Positions 46,484-55,202 are shown, numbered from the stretch's first letter. The stretch is DNA of 64,000 bases from Luteimonas chenhongjianii (GCF_002327105.1 NZ_CP023406.1:1860001-1924000), one strand, 5' to 3'. A program made the numbers and translations. Notes: a model not told the origin generated them from the letters alone.

Positions 46484-47474
46484 GCGGCCAATCGAGCACT
46501 GGAACCGCCTGCGAGTTCACGAGCCCCATGACGGAGTGATGGAGGTTCCGAGCCTCGCGTCGCATGCCGACGCAGGCTTTGGTCCCGTCAGATTCGCCAT
46601 CGGCTCGCGAGGGCAGCCGAGACTTCTGGTGCCATGTGGGGCGGGAGCCAGACTCAAAGAGGATGGTTCCAACGGAAGACTGATCAAGACCATTTCCCGG
46701 TATCAGGTCTCCGGCAAGTGGATGAGCTTCATTGACGTGATGTGCGCTTCGCCAGGGCTCGATAGCGTCTTCTCCGAGCTGTCCGGCGAGATCGTCCGAA
46801 GGATTGGGGAGGGAAGGGGCCCTGTAGTTGCAGTCGAAGGCGCGATCGACGATTTCCGCAGCCTATTCAGGGACAAGGACGTACTTGACGTTGCCGACCA
46901 CCAGATACTTGGGCTCGTTGGTGAGCTGGCCGTTCTACGACTGCTGACAGAGGCGTCGCCATCCGCTGTCCACGCGTGGACGGGACCCTTCGGTCAGCGC
47001 CATGACTTCAGACGGAAGAGCCATGCCATGGAGGTCAAGACATCCGGCAGGGTCGACGCAGCATCCGTTTCCATCAGCAGCATCGAGCAGTTGTCGGATC
47101 CTGCTGATGGGTCACTCACCTTGGTTCATGTGCGGGCGGAGCGTGCCGACGGGGGGCGCCTTTCTGTCACAAGGCTTGTCGCCGAGATCGTTGAATTGGG
47201 AGCCCCCCGTCCGGCCTTGGAGGATGCCCTACGCCACATGGGCTGCCATGACCCTTGGTCAGCAGAGTGGAACCGCATCAGCTGGGATTTGGAAGGTCTG
47301 GATGCATACCGTGTACGTCCGGGGTTTCCGCGTGTCACGAGCGGCCAATTCGAGGGTGGCGTGCTCCCCGTCGGGGTTGACAGTGTCGCGTATGTCATCG
47401 ATCTCGCTTCGGCGGCCCAGTTCAAATTGGGTCATGACGAGTTCGACAGAGTGAGGAAGGAGATGCTGGCGTGA
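46476..47474 (+). CDS. PD-(D/E)XK nuclease-like protein (DUF4420 type)
   Basis: A 332-residue protein. The nuclease core is readable: E150 in LGLVGELAVLRLL, D177 in QRHDFRR and the E186-x-K188 pair in AMEVKTSGR, i.e. the E..D..ExK layout of PD-(D/E)XK enzymes. The N-terminal 100 residues are beta-rich and could bind a partner or DNA. DUF4420-type proteins occur next to Z1 ATPases and are the likely DNA-cutting subunit. The ATG lies within the 3' end of the Z1 gene and the stop overlaps the next gene (GTGA), so translation is coupled on both sides. The cleavage specificity is unknown. Confidence 0.85.
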   Translation: MSERPIEHWNRLRVHEPHDGVMEVPSLASHADAGFGPVRFAIGSRGQPRLLVPCGAGARLKEDGSNGRLIKTISRYQVSGKWMSFIDVMCASPGLDSVFSELSGEIVRRIGEGRGPVVAVEGAIDDFRSLFRDKDVLDVADHQILGLVGELAVLRLLTEASPSAVHAWTGPFGQRHDFRRKSHAMEVKTSGRVDAASVSISSIEQLSDPADGSLTLVHVRAERADGGRLSVTRLVAEIVELGAPRPALEDALRHMGCHDPWSAEWNRISWDLEGLDAYRVRPGFPRVTSGQFEGGVLPVGVDSVAYVIDLASAAQFKLGHDEFDRVRKEMLA

Positions 47475-49312
47475 GCGAGATTCGCCTCTTCAGTGAGCCA
47501 TTTGCAAAGACCGGCAACATGGCCGCCGAGGGCTTCAGGAGACTGCTGGGGCGCCCGGCCTTGGGGCTGTTGCAGACCGTGATCCGCGAGAGCATCCAGA
47601 ACGTTCTCGATGCCGCGCATGACGAATCAGGGGCCCGAGTTCTCGTCCGATTGCGCACTCTTGACCCACGTCAAAGGTCGGTGCTGGCAGGCACTCTTCT
47701 CGCAGACAGACCGCGCGGCGACGCAACTCGCGCAGACATCGAAGATGCGTTGACCAGGACCGAGTTGCGCGTCTTGGAGATCTGCGACTTCGGGACCGAC
47801 GGGCTTTCGGGGCCCACCCGCGCTGATGCTCCCCATGACGGTAAAGAACCGCTCAACTTCGTCAACTTCCTGAGGAATGTCGGTGCAGCGCGCGACACTC
47901 ACCATGGCGGCGGCACCTACGGGTACGGCAAGAGCTCGCTGTACGCAATGAGCAGGTGTTCCACCATCATCGTCGACAGTCAGACGCGATACTCCGGAAG
48001 CGACGTGCGGCGGCTCATGGCGTGTCATCTGGGTGCAGCTTTCGATGCCATGGATGAAGCTGGCTGCATGCGACGGTTTACCGGACGCCACTGGTGGGGT
48101 GTGCTCGACGGGAGCGATTCGGTCGAGCCGGTCACGGGAGCCGAAGCGACTAGCATATCCGCCGCCTTGGGCATGCCTGAGCGGCACGCGAGCAAATCCG
48201 GGACATCAGTTCTCATTGTCGATCCCCTTCTCGCCGGAGAGGATCCGCGCCTTTCGGCAGAGGACATCGTGGAAACCGTCCTGTGGAATTTCTGGCCTCG
48301 AATGCTCGAAACGACCCCGCACAAGCGGAGGCTGAAGGTCGAGGTTGAGCTTGATGGGGAAACGTTGCCGGTTCCGAGGCCCGAGGACTTTCCTCCACTA
48401 GATCTTTTCGCCGCGGCAATGTCGTCGCACAGAAATCGGTCAGAGAACCTCGAGGAGGTCCGAAGCCTGCGGCCCAAGCGGTTGCTCGGAAAATTCTCGA
48501 GGCAGCAGGGTCTGCGTGCGGAGCGGGTGGGGCCTGCAATGCGCGAGAATTCCCTGATTCCCAAGCAAGCCAGCCACATCGCGCTCATGCGTCCAGTGGA
48601 ACTGGTCGTTCGATACATCGTGGGCGATCCATTGCCGGATCGCCGATTTGACTGGGCAGGAGTCTTCATCTGTTCCGGCAGCGACGATGTCGAGGAGGCC
48701 TTCGCACAGGCCGAGCCTCCTGCTCACGACGATTGGGTCCCGGATAATCTGCCGAAGGGCAACGCCAAGACCTTCGTCAGCGTAGCTCTGAGGGAGCTCA
48801 ACAAGATCGCGAAGCCGAACGAACCGCCATCTCCCTCCATCGCTACGTCAAGCGCAAGCACGCCCTCCCTCGCTGCAACTGCAACAAGACTGGGAGCGAT
48901 GCTTGGAGGAGTGTCTGCAAGTGGACCCGGCAAGCAACATCGCGCGGCTTCCGGCAAGAACGCCGCGCGCAAGGGCGTTCGGGTCTCCGCTCCACGCTTT
49001 GCGGGCTTGAGCGTGAGGGGCGGGAGGCCAGTCGCGCATTTCGTGGCGGACATTGAGAACGACGGCTCTGTAGCGGATCTGCATCTCATCGTCGAGCCTT
49101 ACCTGGTCATGGATGGAGGCTCCACTACGAGCGAGGATCTGCCGGATCAATATGGGCTCAAGGTCGAGCAGATACTTCTGGCGGATCAGCTGGTATCGGG
49201 ATGGTCATTGAAGGTCGGCCGCCTCGAGGGAGAAGTTCAAGTGATCGTGCCGACCGCTCCTGACGCAGCGATCGGAGTCAGGCTTACGCTTCAGCGAGGC
49301 GCTGCGGAATGA
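47471..49312 (+). CDS. GHKL (MutL/MORC-like) ATPase of the defence operon
   Basis: A 613-residue protein with a GHKL ATPase fold: N-box IRESIQNVLDAA (E40, N44, D47), G1-box LEICDFGTDGLSG (D106) and the lid loop GGGTYGYGKSSLYAM (146-160). This matches the MutL-like ATPases that comparative genomics linked to restriction systems and to the origin of MORC proteins. Such ATPases dimerise on ATP binding and could clamp DNA. The C-terminal third has a Ser/Ala/Thr-rich linker and a beta-rich domain (about 500-613). GTG at 47471 is the start, overlapping the nuclease stop. It is the third gene in an unbroken chain of overlapping genes. Confidence 0.85.
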   Translation: MSEIRLFSEPFAKTGNMAAEGFRRLLGRPALGLLQTVIRESIQNVLDAAHDESGARVLVRLRTLDPRQRSVLAGTLLADRPRGDATRADIEDALTRTELRVLEICDFGTDGLSGPTRADAPHDGKEPLNFVNFLRNVGAARDTHHGGGTYGYGKSSLYAMSRCSTIIVDSQTRYSGSDVRRLMACHLGAAFDAMDEAGCMRRFTGRHWWGVLDGSDSVEPVTGAEATSISAALGMPERHASKSGTSVLIVDPLLAGEDPRLSAEDIVETVLWNFWPRMLETTPHKRRLKVEVELDGETLPVPRPEDFPPLDLFAAAMSSHRNRSENLEEVRSLRPKRLLGKFSRQQGLRAERVGPAMRENSLIPKQASHIALMRPVELVVRYIVGDPLPDRRFDWAGVFICSGSDDVEEAFAQAEPPAHDDWVPDNLPKGNAKTFVSVALRELNKIAKPNEPPSPSIATSSASTPSLAATATRLGAMLGGVSASGPGKQHRAASGKNAARKGVRVSAPRFAGLSVRGGRPVAHFVADIENDGSVADLHLIVEPYLVMDGGSTTSEDLPDQYGLKVEQILLADQLVSGWSLKVGRLEGEVQVIVPTAPDAAIGVRLTLQRGAAE

Positions 49313-50217
49313 GCCGCAAGGTCGCGTTCCCGTTCCTAGTGCTTCCGGAAAACGCTGTCAATCTCGGGGCGTGGCTTCTCGGAGATCCGGGTAAGCCCCT
49401 TGATCAGGTGGAGGACATCTTCGAGAACTGGGACTATGCCCGCGATCTTCAGGTGGCCAATTCGTTGCGGATTGATTGGGACCAGTCCGCAGATTCGCTT
49501 CAGTTGCCGAAGGCAGATCTCCGGCTCCGGCTTGTTTTGATTGCAGGCACAGGCGCTGGCACGCTGCCGCGGCGCCAGCAACGTCTGGCCGAGTTCATAG
49601 TGGATCCTGCCGCAAGCGAGGTGCAAGTTTCGGCCGTCATTCCGGGCCATCTTCTGTCCGGCCGGCTCAGACTTACGGCGCTGCTGACGCTGGAAGGGCC
49701 GCTTGGTGCAGGCAGCATGTTGTCGCCGAAAGTGCGCGGCAGCCGCTTGTGGCGCTCGTATCGGGACGTCCTGATCGAGGACGGGGGCGATTCGCGTTTT
49801 CCGGTGGAGACGGTGAGCTTTGCCGAGGCCTTCAGGGGTCGGCCCCAAGAGCGATCTCCATGGTTCCTGCACTGGCGGCCGGGCTGGCCGAACGCAGACT
49901 TCTCCGCGAGCGTGAGGCTCTACGTCAACGCCGACCTCCCGGAGGTGTGCGCCCGTTTCGTTGCCGGGGACGCGCCGACACTGCAGGCGATACTGGGAGA
50001 CGTCATGTCACAAATGATCGAACCAACGCTTGACAAGGAGGGCGATACATCACTGCACGATTGCGAAGAGGGCTCGGTGGGCAGGCAGGTGCAGAGGTGG
50101 ATCGCCGCCAGCTTCCCGGGCCAGGAATACCTGAGCATCAAGGCACTGCGAGAGCAGAATCCCGGCGCCTTTCGCGCGGCAATACTCGCGTCCGCGGAAG
50201 TTGGGGTAGGGCAATGA
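49309..50217 (+). CDS. Unassigned defence-operon protein, 302 residues
   Basis: No family was recognised with confidence. The protein starts VAFPFLVLPENAVNLGAWLLG, followed by alternating hydrophobic strands (LRLRLVLIAG, RLRLTALLTLEG, VRLYVNADLP) suggesting a beta-sandwich, and ends in helices containing LGDVMSQMIEPTL and GRQVQRWIAAS. No Walker, nuclease or methylase motif and no membrane segment are seen. Overlap with both neighbours (ATGA at 49309 and at 50214) shows it is an obligate member of the operon, probably a structural or target-recognition subunit. Confidence 0.8.
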   Translation: MSRKVAFPFLVLPENAVNLGAWLLGDPGKPLDQVEDIFENWDYARDLQVANSLRIDWDQSADSLQLPKADLRLRLVLIAGTGAGTLPRRQQRLAEFIVDPAASEVQVSAVIPGHLLSGRLRLTALLTLEGPLGAGSMLSPKVRGSRLWRSYRDVLIEDGGDSRFPVETVSFAEAFRGRPQERSPWFLHWRPGWPNADFSASVRLYVNADLPEVCARFVAGDAPTLQAILGDVMSQMIEPTLDKEGDTSLHDCEEGSVGRQVQRWIAASFPGQEYLSIKALREQNPGAFRAAILASAEVGVGQ

Positions 50218-50960
50218 TCGTCCGCCTGATGCCCCGCCTGACAGCTCTCGGTGTAGCTCGCATTCTTGAAGACTCGGACGGCGATGTTCCCGATCCCGCC
50301 AAGGCGCTGGCGGTCGTGAACGACCGGTCTTCCATGCTGTCATATGCGGCGAGTGGCGGAGCCCGATCGTCCGGTCTGGCGGACGAGCTCGGGCGAGAGA
50401 TCCGGCGAATCGCCACGACGTGCGGATTTCCCGAGAACAGCAGCCAGACCGCCCGGGCCAAGCTGGATCAGGAACTGGCGATCTATCTGGGAGCACACGA
50501 GGGCCTTGCCACGGGTGAGGCTCTGCGGAACGACGTGTGGGCCTATCTCGCGACCGTAGTCACGCCCGACGTTGTCGGCTGGCGGTTCGTCAAGGGAGAT
50601 TCCAGTCGATTTGAGGGTGGAGTCCGCAATGCATTTCAACGGCTATGGATGCGGGGGGCAACGCTGGATCGCGGTGAAGATAGCAGCGATCGATGGGGGC
50701 TGGTGCGCGCGCTGTCAGAGGATGCCTCTGTGGCGATTTTCGAACGGTCCAGCATCAGCGGGAATGCTTCAGTCGCCTTGGCCATCGCCGAAGGTTGGGT
50801 CGGATTTGCTGAGAGGATCGGCCGTGCGTCGATGGAGCCTGTCATGCGCAGGGCTGTCAAGCTGTTGCGTCTACGGAACGAGGTTCGCGACCTCGCCGGA
50901 CTCTCGCAGGCCGACTTGAAGTCGGTCGTGTCGGACTGCTTCGAAATGGCTGCAACCTAG
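50214..50960 (+). CDS. Unassigned defence-operon protein, 248 residues (possibly DUF6339-like)
   Basis: An alpha-helical 248-residue protein beginning IVRLMPRLTALGVARI, with TPDVVGWRFVKGDSSRFEGG and AFQRLWMRGATLD in the middle and a C-terminal helical bundle (VKLLRLRNEVRDLAGLS). No catalytic motif is evident. The shape and setting recall DUF6339 proteins that occur with Z1 operons, but this match is from memory and weak. It starts inside the stop of the previous gene (ATGA) and is the last gene of the overlapping chain; the methyltransferase follows after 115 bases, where a separate promoter may lie. Confidence 0.78.
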   Translation: MIVRLMPRLTALGVARILEDSDGDVPDPAKALAVVNDRSSMLSYAASGGARSSGLADELGREIRRIATTCGFPENSSQTARAKLDQELAIYLGAHEGLATGEALRNDVWAYLATVVTPDVVGWRFVKGDSSRFEGGVRNAFQRLWMRGATLDRGEDSSDRWGLVRALSEDASVAIFERSSISGNASVALAIAEGWVGFAERIGRASMEPVMRRAVKLLRLRNEVRDLAGLSQADLKSVVSDCFEMAAT

Positions 50961-51075
50961 CTTGCCACTTGTCGAAAGCATCGCGCCGGCGATCGGTCGA
51001 TTGACAAATTCCAGGGGCGTGCCATCCTGGCGCCGCCGTCGGTCCTCGCGCGGCTGATCCGGATCCTGAATTGTC

Positions 51076-52587
51076 ATGACCATCCCTGTAGTAGACATCT
51101 TTGCGGGTCCTGGTGGACTCGGGGAGGGCTTCTCTGCCTTCACGTGCCCGCGAGGCTCGCCAATTGCGCCCTATCGCATCAGCATATCGGCGGAAATGGA
51201 GTCCAGTGCTGCGCGAACGCTGAGGCTTCGTGCCTTCTTCAGGCAGTTCGCGACTGGCCACGCCCCCCAGAGCTACTACGACTACGTCGCAGGACGCAGC
51301 GCTGCACCGTGGACGGACGCCACTCTTGCAGAGTGGGAACGGGCCGGCGAGGAGGCTCGGCAGCTGACTCTGGGGAATGAGGCGGACGATGAGCATCTGC
51401 ATCGTCACATCAGCAGTTTGAGCAAGAGGGGCGAGCCGTGGGTGCTGGTCGGCGGCCCTCCGTGCCAGGCCTACTCGCTCGTGGGGCGGTCGCGTAACGC
51501 GGGCGTGGCTGGCTACAAGGCAGAAGAAGATCATCGGCACTTCCTCTACCGTCACTACCTGAAGATTCTCAACGAGTTCAGGCCAGCGGCGTTCGTCATG
51601 GAGAACGTCAAGGGGATCCTGTCGTCGACGGTGGGTGGCGAACTCATGTTCCCTCGAATCCTCGAGGACTTGCAGAAGGCTGGCGGGAAGAAGGGGCACA
51701 AATACGAAATCGTCCCATTGCTGGTGCCAAGTCGCGATGCTCGGGGGACGGGGCTTGGCAGGACATATGTCCTTCGCGCGGAGGAGTTGGGCGTCCCCCA
51801 AGCAAGACATCGCGTAGTCCTCCTAGGGTTGGCCGAGGGGACAGACCTGTCGAAAGGTGACTTGCTCGTTCCGAGTTCCGACAGATGCAGCGTTGGAGAC
51901 GTTATCTCCGGATTGCCGAGGTTGCGGAGCGGAGTGACGGACTTGGAGGTTTCGTGCTGGAGCGATCTTGCCCAGGAGCTGCTCCGGGACGCCGGCAGCG
52001 CGACCTACGACGGCAGGGTGACGGGTGCGTTGAGCTCGCACGCAAGGCGGATCCGCAAGACAGATCCGGGCAGAGGAGGAAAGAGGGTGCCGAAGACTGC
52101 CACGAGCGACGAGGTGCCGTCACACCTCAAGGCGTGGCTCACGGATGATCGGCTGGACGTGATCCTCAACCACGAAGTGCGGGCGCACATGAGTGCAGAT
52201 CTGGTCAGATATGCATTTGCGGCGGCATTTGCCGAGGTTCATGGCCGTTCGCCACGGGGCGCGACAGAGTTTCCCGAGTCTCTTCATCCAGAGCACAGCA
52301 ACTGGCAGAGCGGAAAGTTCATAGACCGGTTCAAGGTCCAGCTGGCTGGGGCCCCGAGTTCCACTGTTACCAGTCACCTGTCGAAAGACGGGCACTATTT
52401 CATACACCCCGACGCCAGCCAGTTGAGAAGCCTGTCTGTCCGAGAGGCTGCTCGCTTGCAAACGTTCCCTGACAACTACTTTTTCGAAGGATCAAGGGGG
52501 GCACAATTCAGGCAGGTCGGCAATGCAGTCCCTCCCTGGATGGCGACGCAGATTGCGCGTGTGGTTCATTCCTTCATGAGCGGTTGA
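51076..52587 (+). CDS. DNA C5-cytosine methyltransferase
   Basis: A 503-residue C5-MTase that methylates cytosine in a specific DNA sequence using SAM. Motif I is VDIFAGPGGLGEGF (residues 6-19), motif IV GGPPCQAYS with nucleophile C130, motif VI ENVKG (176-180), motif VIII QARHR (242-246), motif X QVGNAVPP near the C-terminus. The long region between VIII and X (about 250-450) holds target recognition. The usual F of motif I is kept and all catalytic motifs look intact. It should protect host DNA from the PD-(D/E)XK nuclease of the operon. Its 3' end overlaps the convergent vsr gene by 14 bases. Confidence 0.95.
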   Translation: MTIPVVDIFAGPGGLGEGFSAFTCPRGSPIAPYRISISAEMESSAARTLRLRAFFRQFATGHAPQSYYDYVAGRSAAPWTDATLAEWERAGEEARQLTLGNEADDEHLHRHISSLSKRGEPWVLVGGPPCQAYSLVGRSRNAGVAGYKAEEDHRHFLYRHYLKILNEFRPAAFVMENVKGILSSTVGGELMFPRILEDLQKAGGKKGHKYEIVPLLVPSRDARGTGLGRTYVLRAEELGVPQARHRVVLLGLAEGTDLSKGDLLVPSSDRCSVGDVISGLPRLRSGVTDLEVSCWSDLAQELLRDAGSATYDGRVTGALSSHARRIRKTDPGRGGKRVPKTATSDEVPSHLKAWLTDDRLDVILNHEVRAHMSADLVRYAFAAAFAEVHGRSPRGATEFPESLHPEHSNWQSGKFIDRFKVQLAGAPSSTVTSHLSKDGHYFIHPDASQLRSLSVREAARLQTFPDNYFFEGSRGAQFRQVGNAVPPWMATQIARVVHSFMSG

Positions 52588-53026
52588 CCGAGCTGATCTC
52601 GATCTCGGTCTCCGTAGAGAGAATGAACTGTTCGAGTCTGCCCAGAGCAGGCTCCGCGGATTGCTTGAGCGCACATTCCCAAACGACCGAGGTGCGCCAA
52701 CCTCGAGCGCGCAGCTCGGAAAGAACTCTGGCATCGCGTTCCCGGTTGGCCATGATCTTGCCTCTCCAGAATTCGGCGCGTGTGGTCGGCGTCGTGGCAT
52801 ACCTGCAGCCTTGGTGTCCGTGCCAATAGCAGCCGTGGACCAGCACCACGACGTTGTGCCGCGATAGCGTCAGATCAGGCTTCCCCGGAAGGCGCTTGCT
52901 GGAAAGGCTGTATCGGAAGCCTCTTCCGTGCAGATATTGCCTCACCAGCATCTCGGGCTTGGTGTCCTTCCCTTTTATGGAAGCCATCATTCGTGACCGC
53001 ACTTCCGGAGAGACGATGTCCGCCAT
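52574..53026 (-). CDS. vsr: Very short patch repair endonuclease
   Basis: A 150-residue Vsr-family nuclease that nicks at T:G mismatches created when 5-methylcytosine deaminates. The catalytic D51 (GKPDLTL), H64 and H69 (VHGCYWHGH) fall at the same numbers as in E. coli Vsr. Zinc-site candidates are C66, H71, C74 and C119 (VVWEC); the third Cys is displaced by one residue. ARAEFWRGKI-type TRAEFW and NRERD motifs follow. Vsr genes usually accompany the cytosine methyltransferase whose target they repair, as here, where the two genes converge and overlap. Confidence 0.95.
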   Translation of the reverse strand: MADIVSPEVRSRMMASIKGKDTKPEMLVRQYLHGRGFRYSLSSKRLPGKPDLTLSRHNVVVLVHGCYWHGHQGCRYATTPTTRAEFWRGKIMANRERDARVLSELRARGWRTSVVWECALKQSAEPALGRLEQFILSTETEIEISSVNRS

Positions 53027-53154
53027 GCGTGCTACCTGCCAAAGCTCTTGGCGCTCAGTTGTCGACTGATGAATCTGCCGTTGGCCGAATGTGAACTTCG
53101 GCAGTGGGGTGCCTCCTTAGATTGCGCTGCTCCCCGTGGTGGCCTTGTTAACCG

Positions 53155-53493
53155 GTTGTCCGGAACTAGCGACTGGGGTGAACGTGCCAAGCTCTACAGT
53201 CATCGGCGCCGCGAAGTACCGGCTGACCGCCTGCCCGAGCTGCAGCGCTTCGCCGCGTACGGGGCGAAGGAGCTGCGCTCGCCCGCCCGCAGCGGGCAGA
53301 GCCGCGAGGAGCCCAACCTGCTGGTGCTGGGCGACTTCAACATCGGCTGACGCCAGGGCGACCCGCTGTTCGACGCCTTCGTCGAGACCGGCCTCTGGGT
53401 GCCCACGGCCCTGCAGGCGGTCCGCACCACCGCCGGCAAGGTGGCTAAGCATTCAGACCAGATCGCCTAGTTCCAGGGCGAGGATTTCGGGCT
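53155..53493 (+). pseudogene. Decayed endonuclease/exonuclease/phosphatase-family gene
   Basis: A single frame reads PADRLPELQRFAAYGAKEL, EEPNLLVLGDFNIG, then a TGA stop at 53348, RQGDPLFDAFVETGLW and KVAKHSDQIA, then a TAG at 53468, FQGEDFG. The GDFNI block is the family's metal/active-site motif. Only the C-terminal third of the gene remains and two in-frame stops break it. It sits directly beyond vsr, at the right edge of the island, so it may have been cut by the island's insertion. The gap 53027-53155 shows nothing else. Confidence 0.72.
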
Positions 53494-53496
53494 AAC

Positions 53497-53572
53497 GGGG
53501 TCAGGTTCACTTACCGGGTCGGTCGGGAGTCAGTATCTTGTGCCGGGCTTGCAGGGGCGGTGAACCTGACCC
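53497..53572. repeat. REPIN-like inverted repeat with GGGTCAGGTTCAC arms
   Basis: 13-bp perfect inverted arms at 53498-53510 and 53560-53572 flank 49 bases. The same motif occurs at the 3' ends of the RAYT genes at 56351 and 60939 and degenerate at 54122 and 54935, so it is probably the recognition element of these transposases. Confidence 0.75.
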
Positions 53573-53689
53573 GCTTGCGAGCCCGTAAGCGGACTCCGTT
53601 ACCCATTACGCCCCGGTAGGCAGACAGCAGCCGATGCCCGATACTCGCCCTGCGCCACATCCAGGCGCCAGCACGGCGTGCCCGGTTTC

Positions 53690-54037
53690 ATGATTACAAA
53701 GGAAATGATGCAGGCGTTTTTCTCCGACACGCGGCAGAAGAACATCGAGGCGGGCGAGAGCTGGAGCATCGACGAGGTCTGCCGCTGGTCGTACTTCTTC
53801 GTCGACGAGGATGGCGAAGCGCTGCTTCCGGTGGCGCAACACATGGAGTCGCTGGGCTATACGGTGGTCGGCATCACCGAGCCGGACGGCGAAGAGGATC
53901 CGTTCTTCTACCTGCAGGTGGACAAACTCGAGCAGCACACCCCGGAATCGCTGCAGGCAAGGGTTGAAGCGCTTTACGCCATCGCCGAGCAGTTCGAGAT
54001 TGCCGACTACGATGGCATGAACGTGGTCGCTGCCTGA
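53690..54037 (+). CDS. rraB: Ribonuclease E inhibitor RraB-like protein
   Basis: A 115-residue acidic protein of the RraB/DUF695-related family (PF06877). WSIDEVCRWSYFFVDEDGEALLP, LGYTVVGI and DPFFYLQVDKLEQHTPESL match the family core. In E. coli RraB binds RNase E and slows RNA decay. The start at ATG 53690 is chosen; a GTG four codons upstream is possible. It stands alone between the decayed gene and a RAYT transposase, and its functional equivalence to E. coli RraB is inferred. Confidence 0.8.
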   Translation: MITKEMMQAFFSDTRQKNIEAGESWSIDEVCRWSYFFVDEDGEALLPVAQHMESLGYTVVGITEPDGEEDPFFYLQVDKLEQHTPESLQARVEALYAIAEQFEIADYDGMNVVAA

Positions 54038-54151
54038 GGGTGCCGGCTGGGCGGGCTGGTGTCCGTGCCCACCTCGTCCGATATCGGGTGAGTGCGAATA
54101 GCGGAAGTAACGGTGCCAGGTTCATTTGTCCTTCCAATAACGGGAGCAGGT

Positions 54152-54844
54152 TCACTTATCCGCCTTGCTCGGTCGATGAGCAGGACGAACGCCGGCGAAG
54201 CGTTCTGTCTTTGCTTCCACCATGGCGCGGAAGTCGTCGCGGCCCCATGCGCGCTGTTGCTGGAGGTAGCACCTGATCTCGGCCAACTCGTCGTGGCCGA
54301 TGGCTTCGTCCAGAAGCCCCCGCCACGCCTGGGCGCGTGCTTGCGTGTTCTCGCCAAGCGCTTGCCACGCAGGGTGTGGGCTGAGCAACGAGCGGGTGCG
54401 CTGTCCCAGATGGGCCGCGCAACTTGACCATCGGTAGGCGGCGGGATCATCGATGATGCGCGCGCGCACGGGGTTGAGTTCGATATAGCGCTGGCAGGTC
54501 AGCAGGTAACGCTCGCTGTCGACAAGGCATGCCTTGTAGCGGCCTTCCCAGAGCGTGCCGGTGCGGCGGTGGCGGGCGTTGAACTGGCCGACATACTGCC
54601 GCCCGAGCCGCTGCATGCATCGGGCGATGTCCCCGGCGGCTGCGGGCGTGGCCAGCAGATGCACGTGGTTGTCCATCAGCACGTAGGCGTGCAGTTGAAC
54701 GCCGGTGGCAAGCAAAGCGTCCCGCAGCAGGGTGAGGTAGTGCAGCCGGTCGTCATCGTCGAGAAAGCACGGCAACCTGTTGTTGCCACGCTGCACGACG
54801 TGCTGGGGAATGCCGGGGAGATCAAAGCGGGGTAGGCGGGCCAT
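54152..54844 (-). mobile_element. REP-associated tyrosine transposase (RAYT), copy 1
   Basis: A complete 230-residue Y1 transposase of the IS200-related RAYT group, which mobilises REP/REPIN palindromes rather than itself. The N-terminus GIPQHVVQRGNNR, the HUH metal motif H60-V61-H62 in MDNHVHLLAT, GTLWEGRYK, and YLLTCQRYIELNPVRA with nucleophile Tyr (113 or 120) are all present. The C-terminal GRDDFRAMVEAKTERFAG is typical. There are no terminal inverted repeats of an insertion sequence, but GGAGCAGGTTCAC-like motifs follow the gene. Another intact copy of the same length lies 2 kb away. Confidence 0.92.
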
Positions 54845-54947
54845 GCCGGCCAGCGTGAAGCGTCAGTTGCTTGGCTTTGATCAGCGAATCCCGCTTGGCA
54901 CGCGTCGAACATGCGGATGCTGTGTCAGAGAAGTAAACCCGGCTCCG

Positions 54948-55109
54948 TTACGTCAGATGCGCCGCGCAGGTACCTGCAGCGCGGCGGGTCCTGGGTTCGA
55001 CGATTACGCTGAAGTCGTCGCGGCCCTTGGCGCGCGGTCGCAGAGACTCGCGGATCCCGTCGAACAGCTGTCCGGCCAGCGCTTCGTCCGGCGGGCCGCG
55101 CCAGATGGC
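54948..55109 (-). pseudogene. C-terminal remnant of a RAYT transposase
   Basis: On the minus strand a 53-codon stretch reads DEALAGQLFDGIRESLRPRA then KGRDDFSVIVEPRTRRAAGTC and stops. It lines up with the last 55 residues of the intact RAYT at 54152 (DEAIGHDELAEIR ... GRDDFRAMVEAKT). There is no N-terminal part upstream before gnd, and the motif GTAACGGAGCCGGGTTTACTT after the stop is a worn form of GGGGTCAGGTTCAC. The rest of 54845-55202 shows nothing. Confidence 0.75.
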
Positions 55110-55202
55110 GACCGCACGTCTTAGCGGTCACATGCGCCGGCCCGGGCTACTGCGTGAGCGTGTGCCGTGCGGGTTTCCGGCATGTCCCTGGACCGTTGTC
55201 GA

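Noticed and set aside
43886..53026. BREX, DISARM or type I restriction system
   Set aside because: There is no PglZ, BrxC, DrmA/B, HsdR/S or phospholipase-D gene; the Z1, GHKL and PD-(D/E)XK set fits a different architecture.
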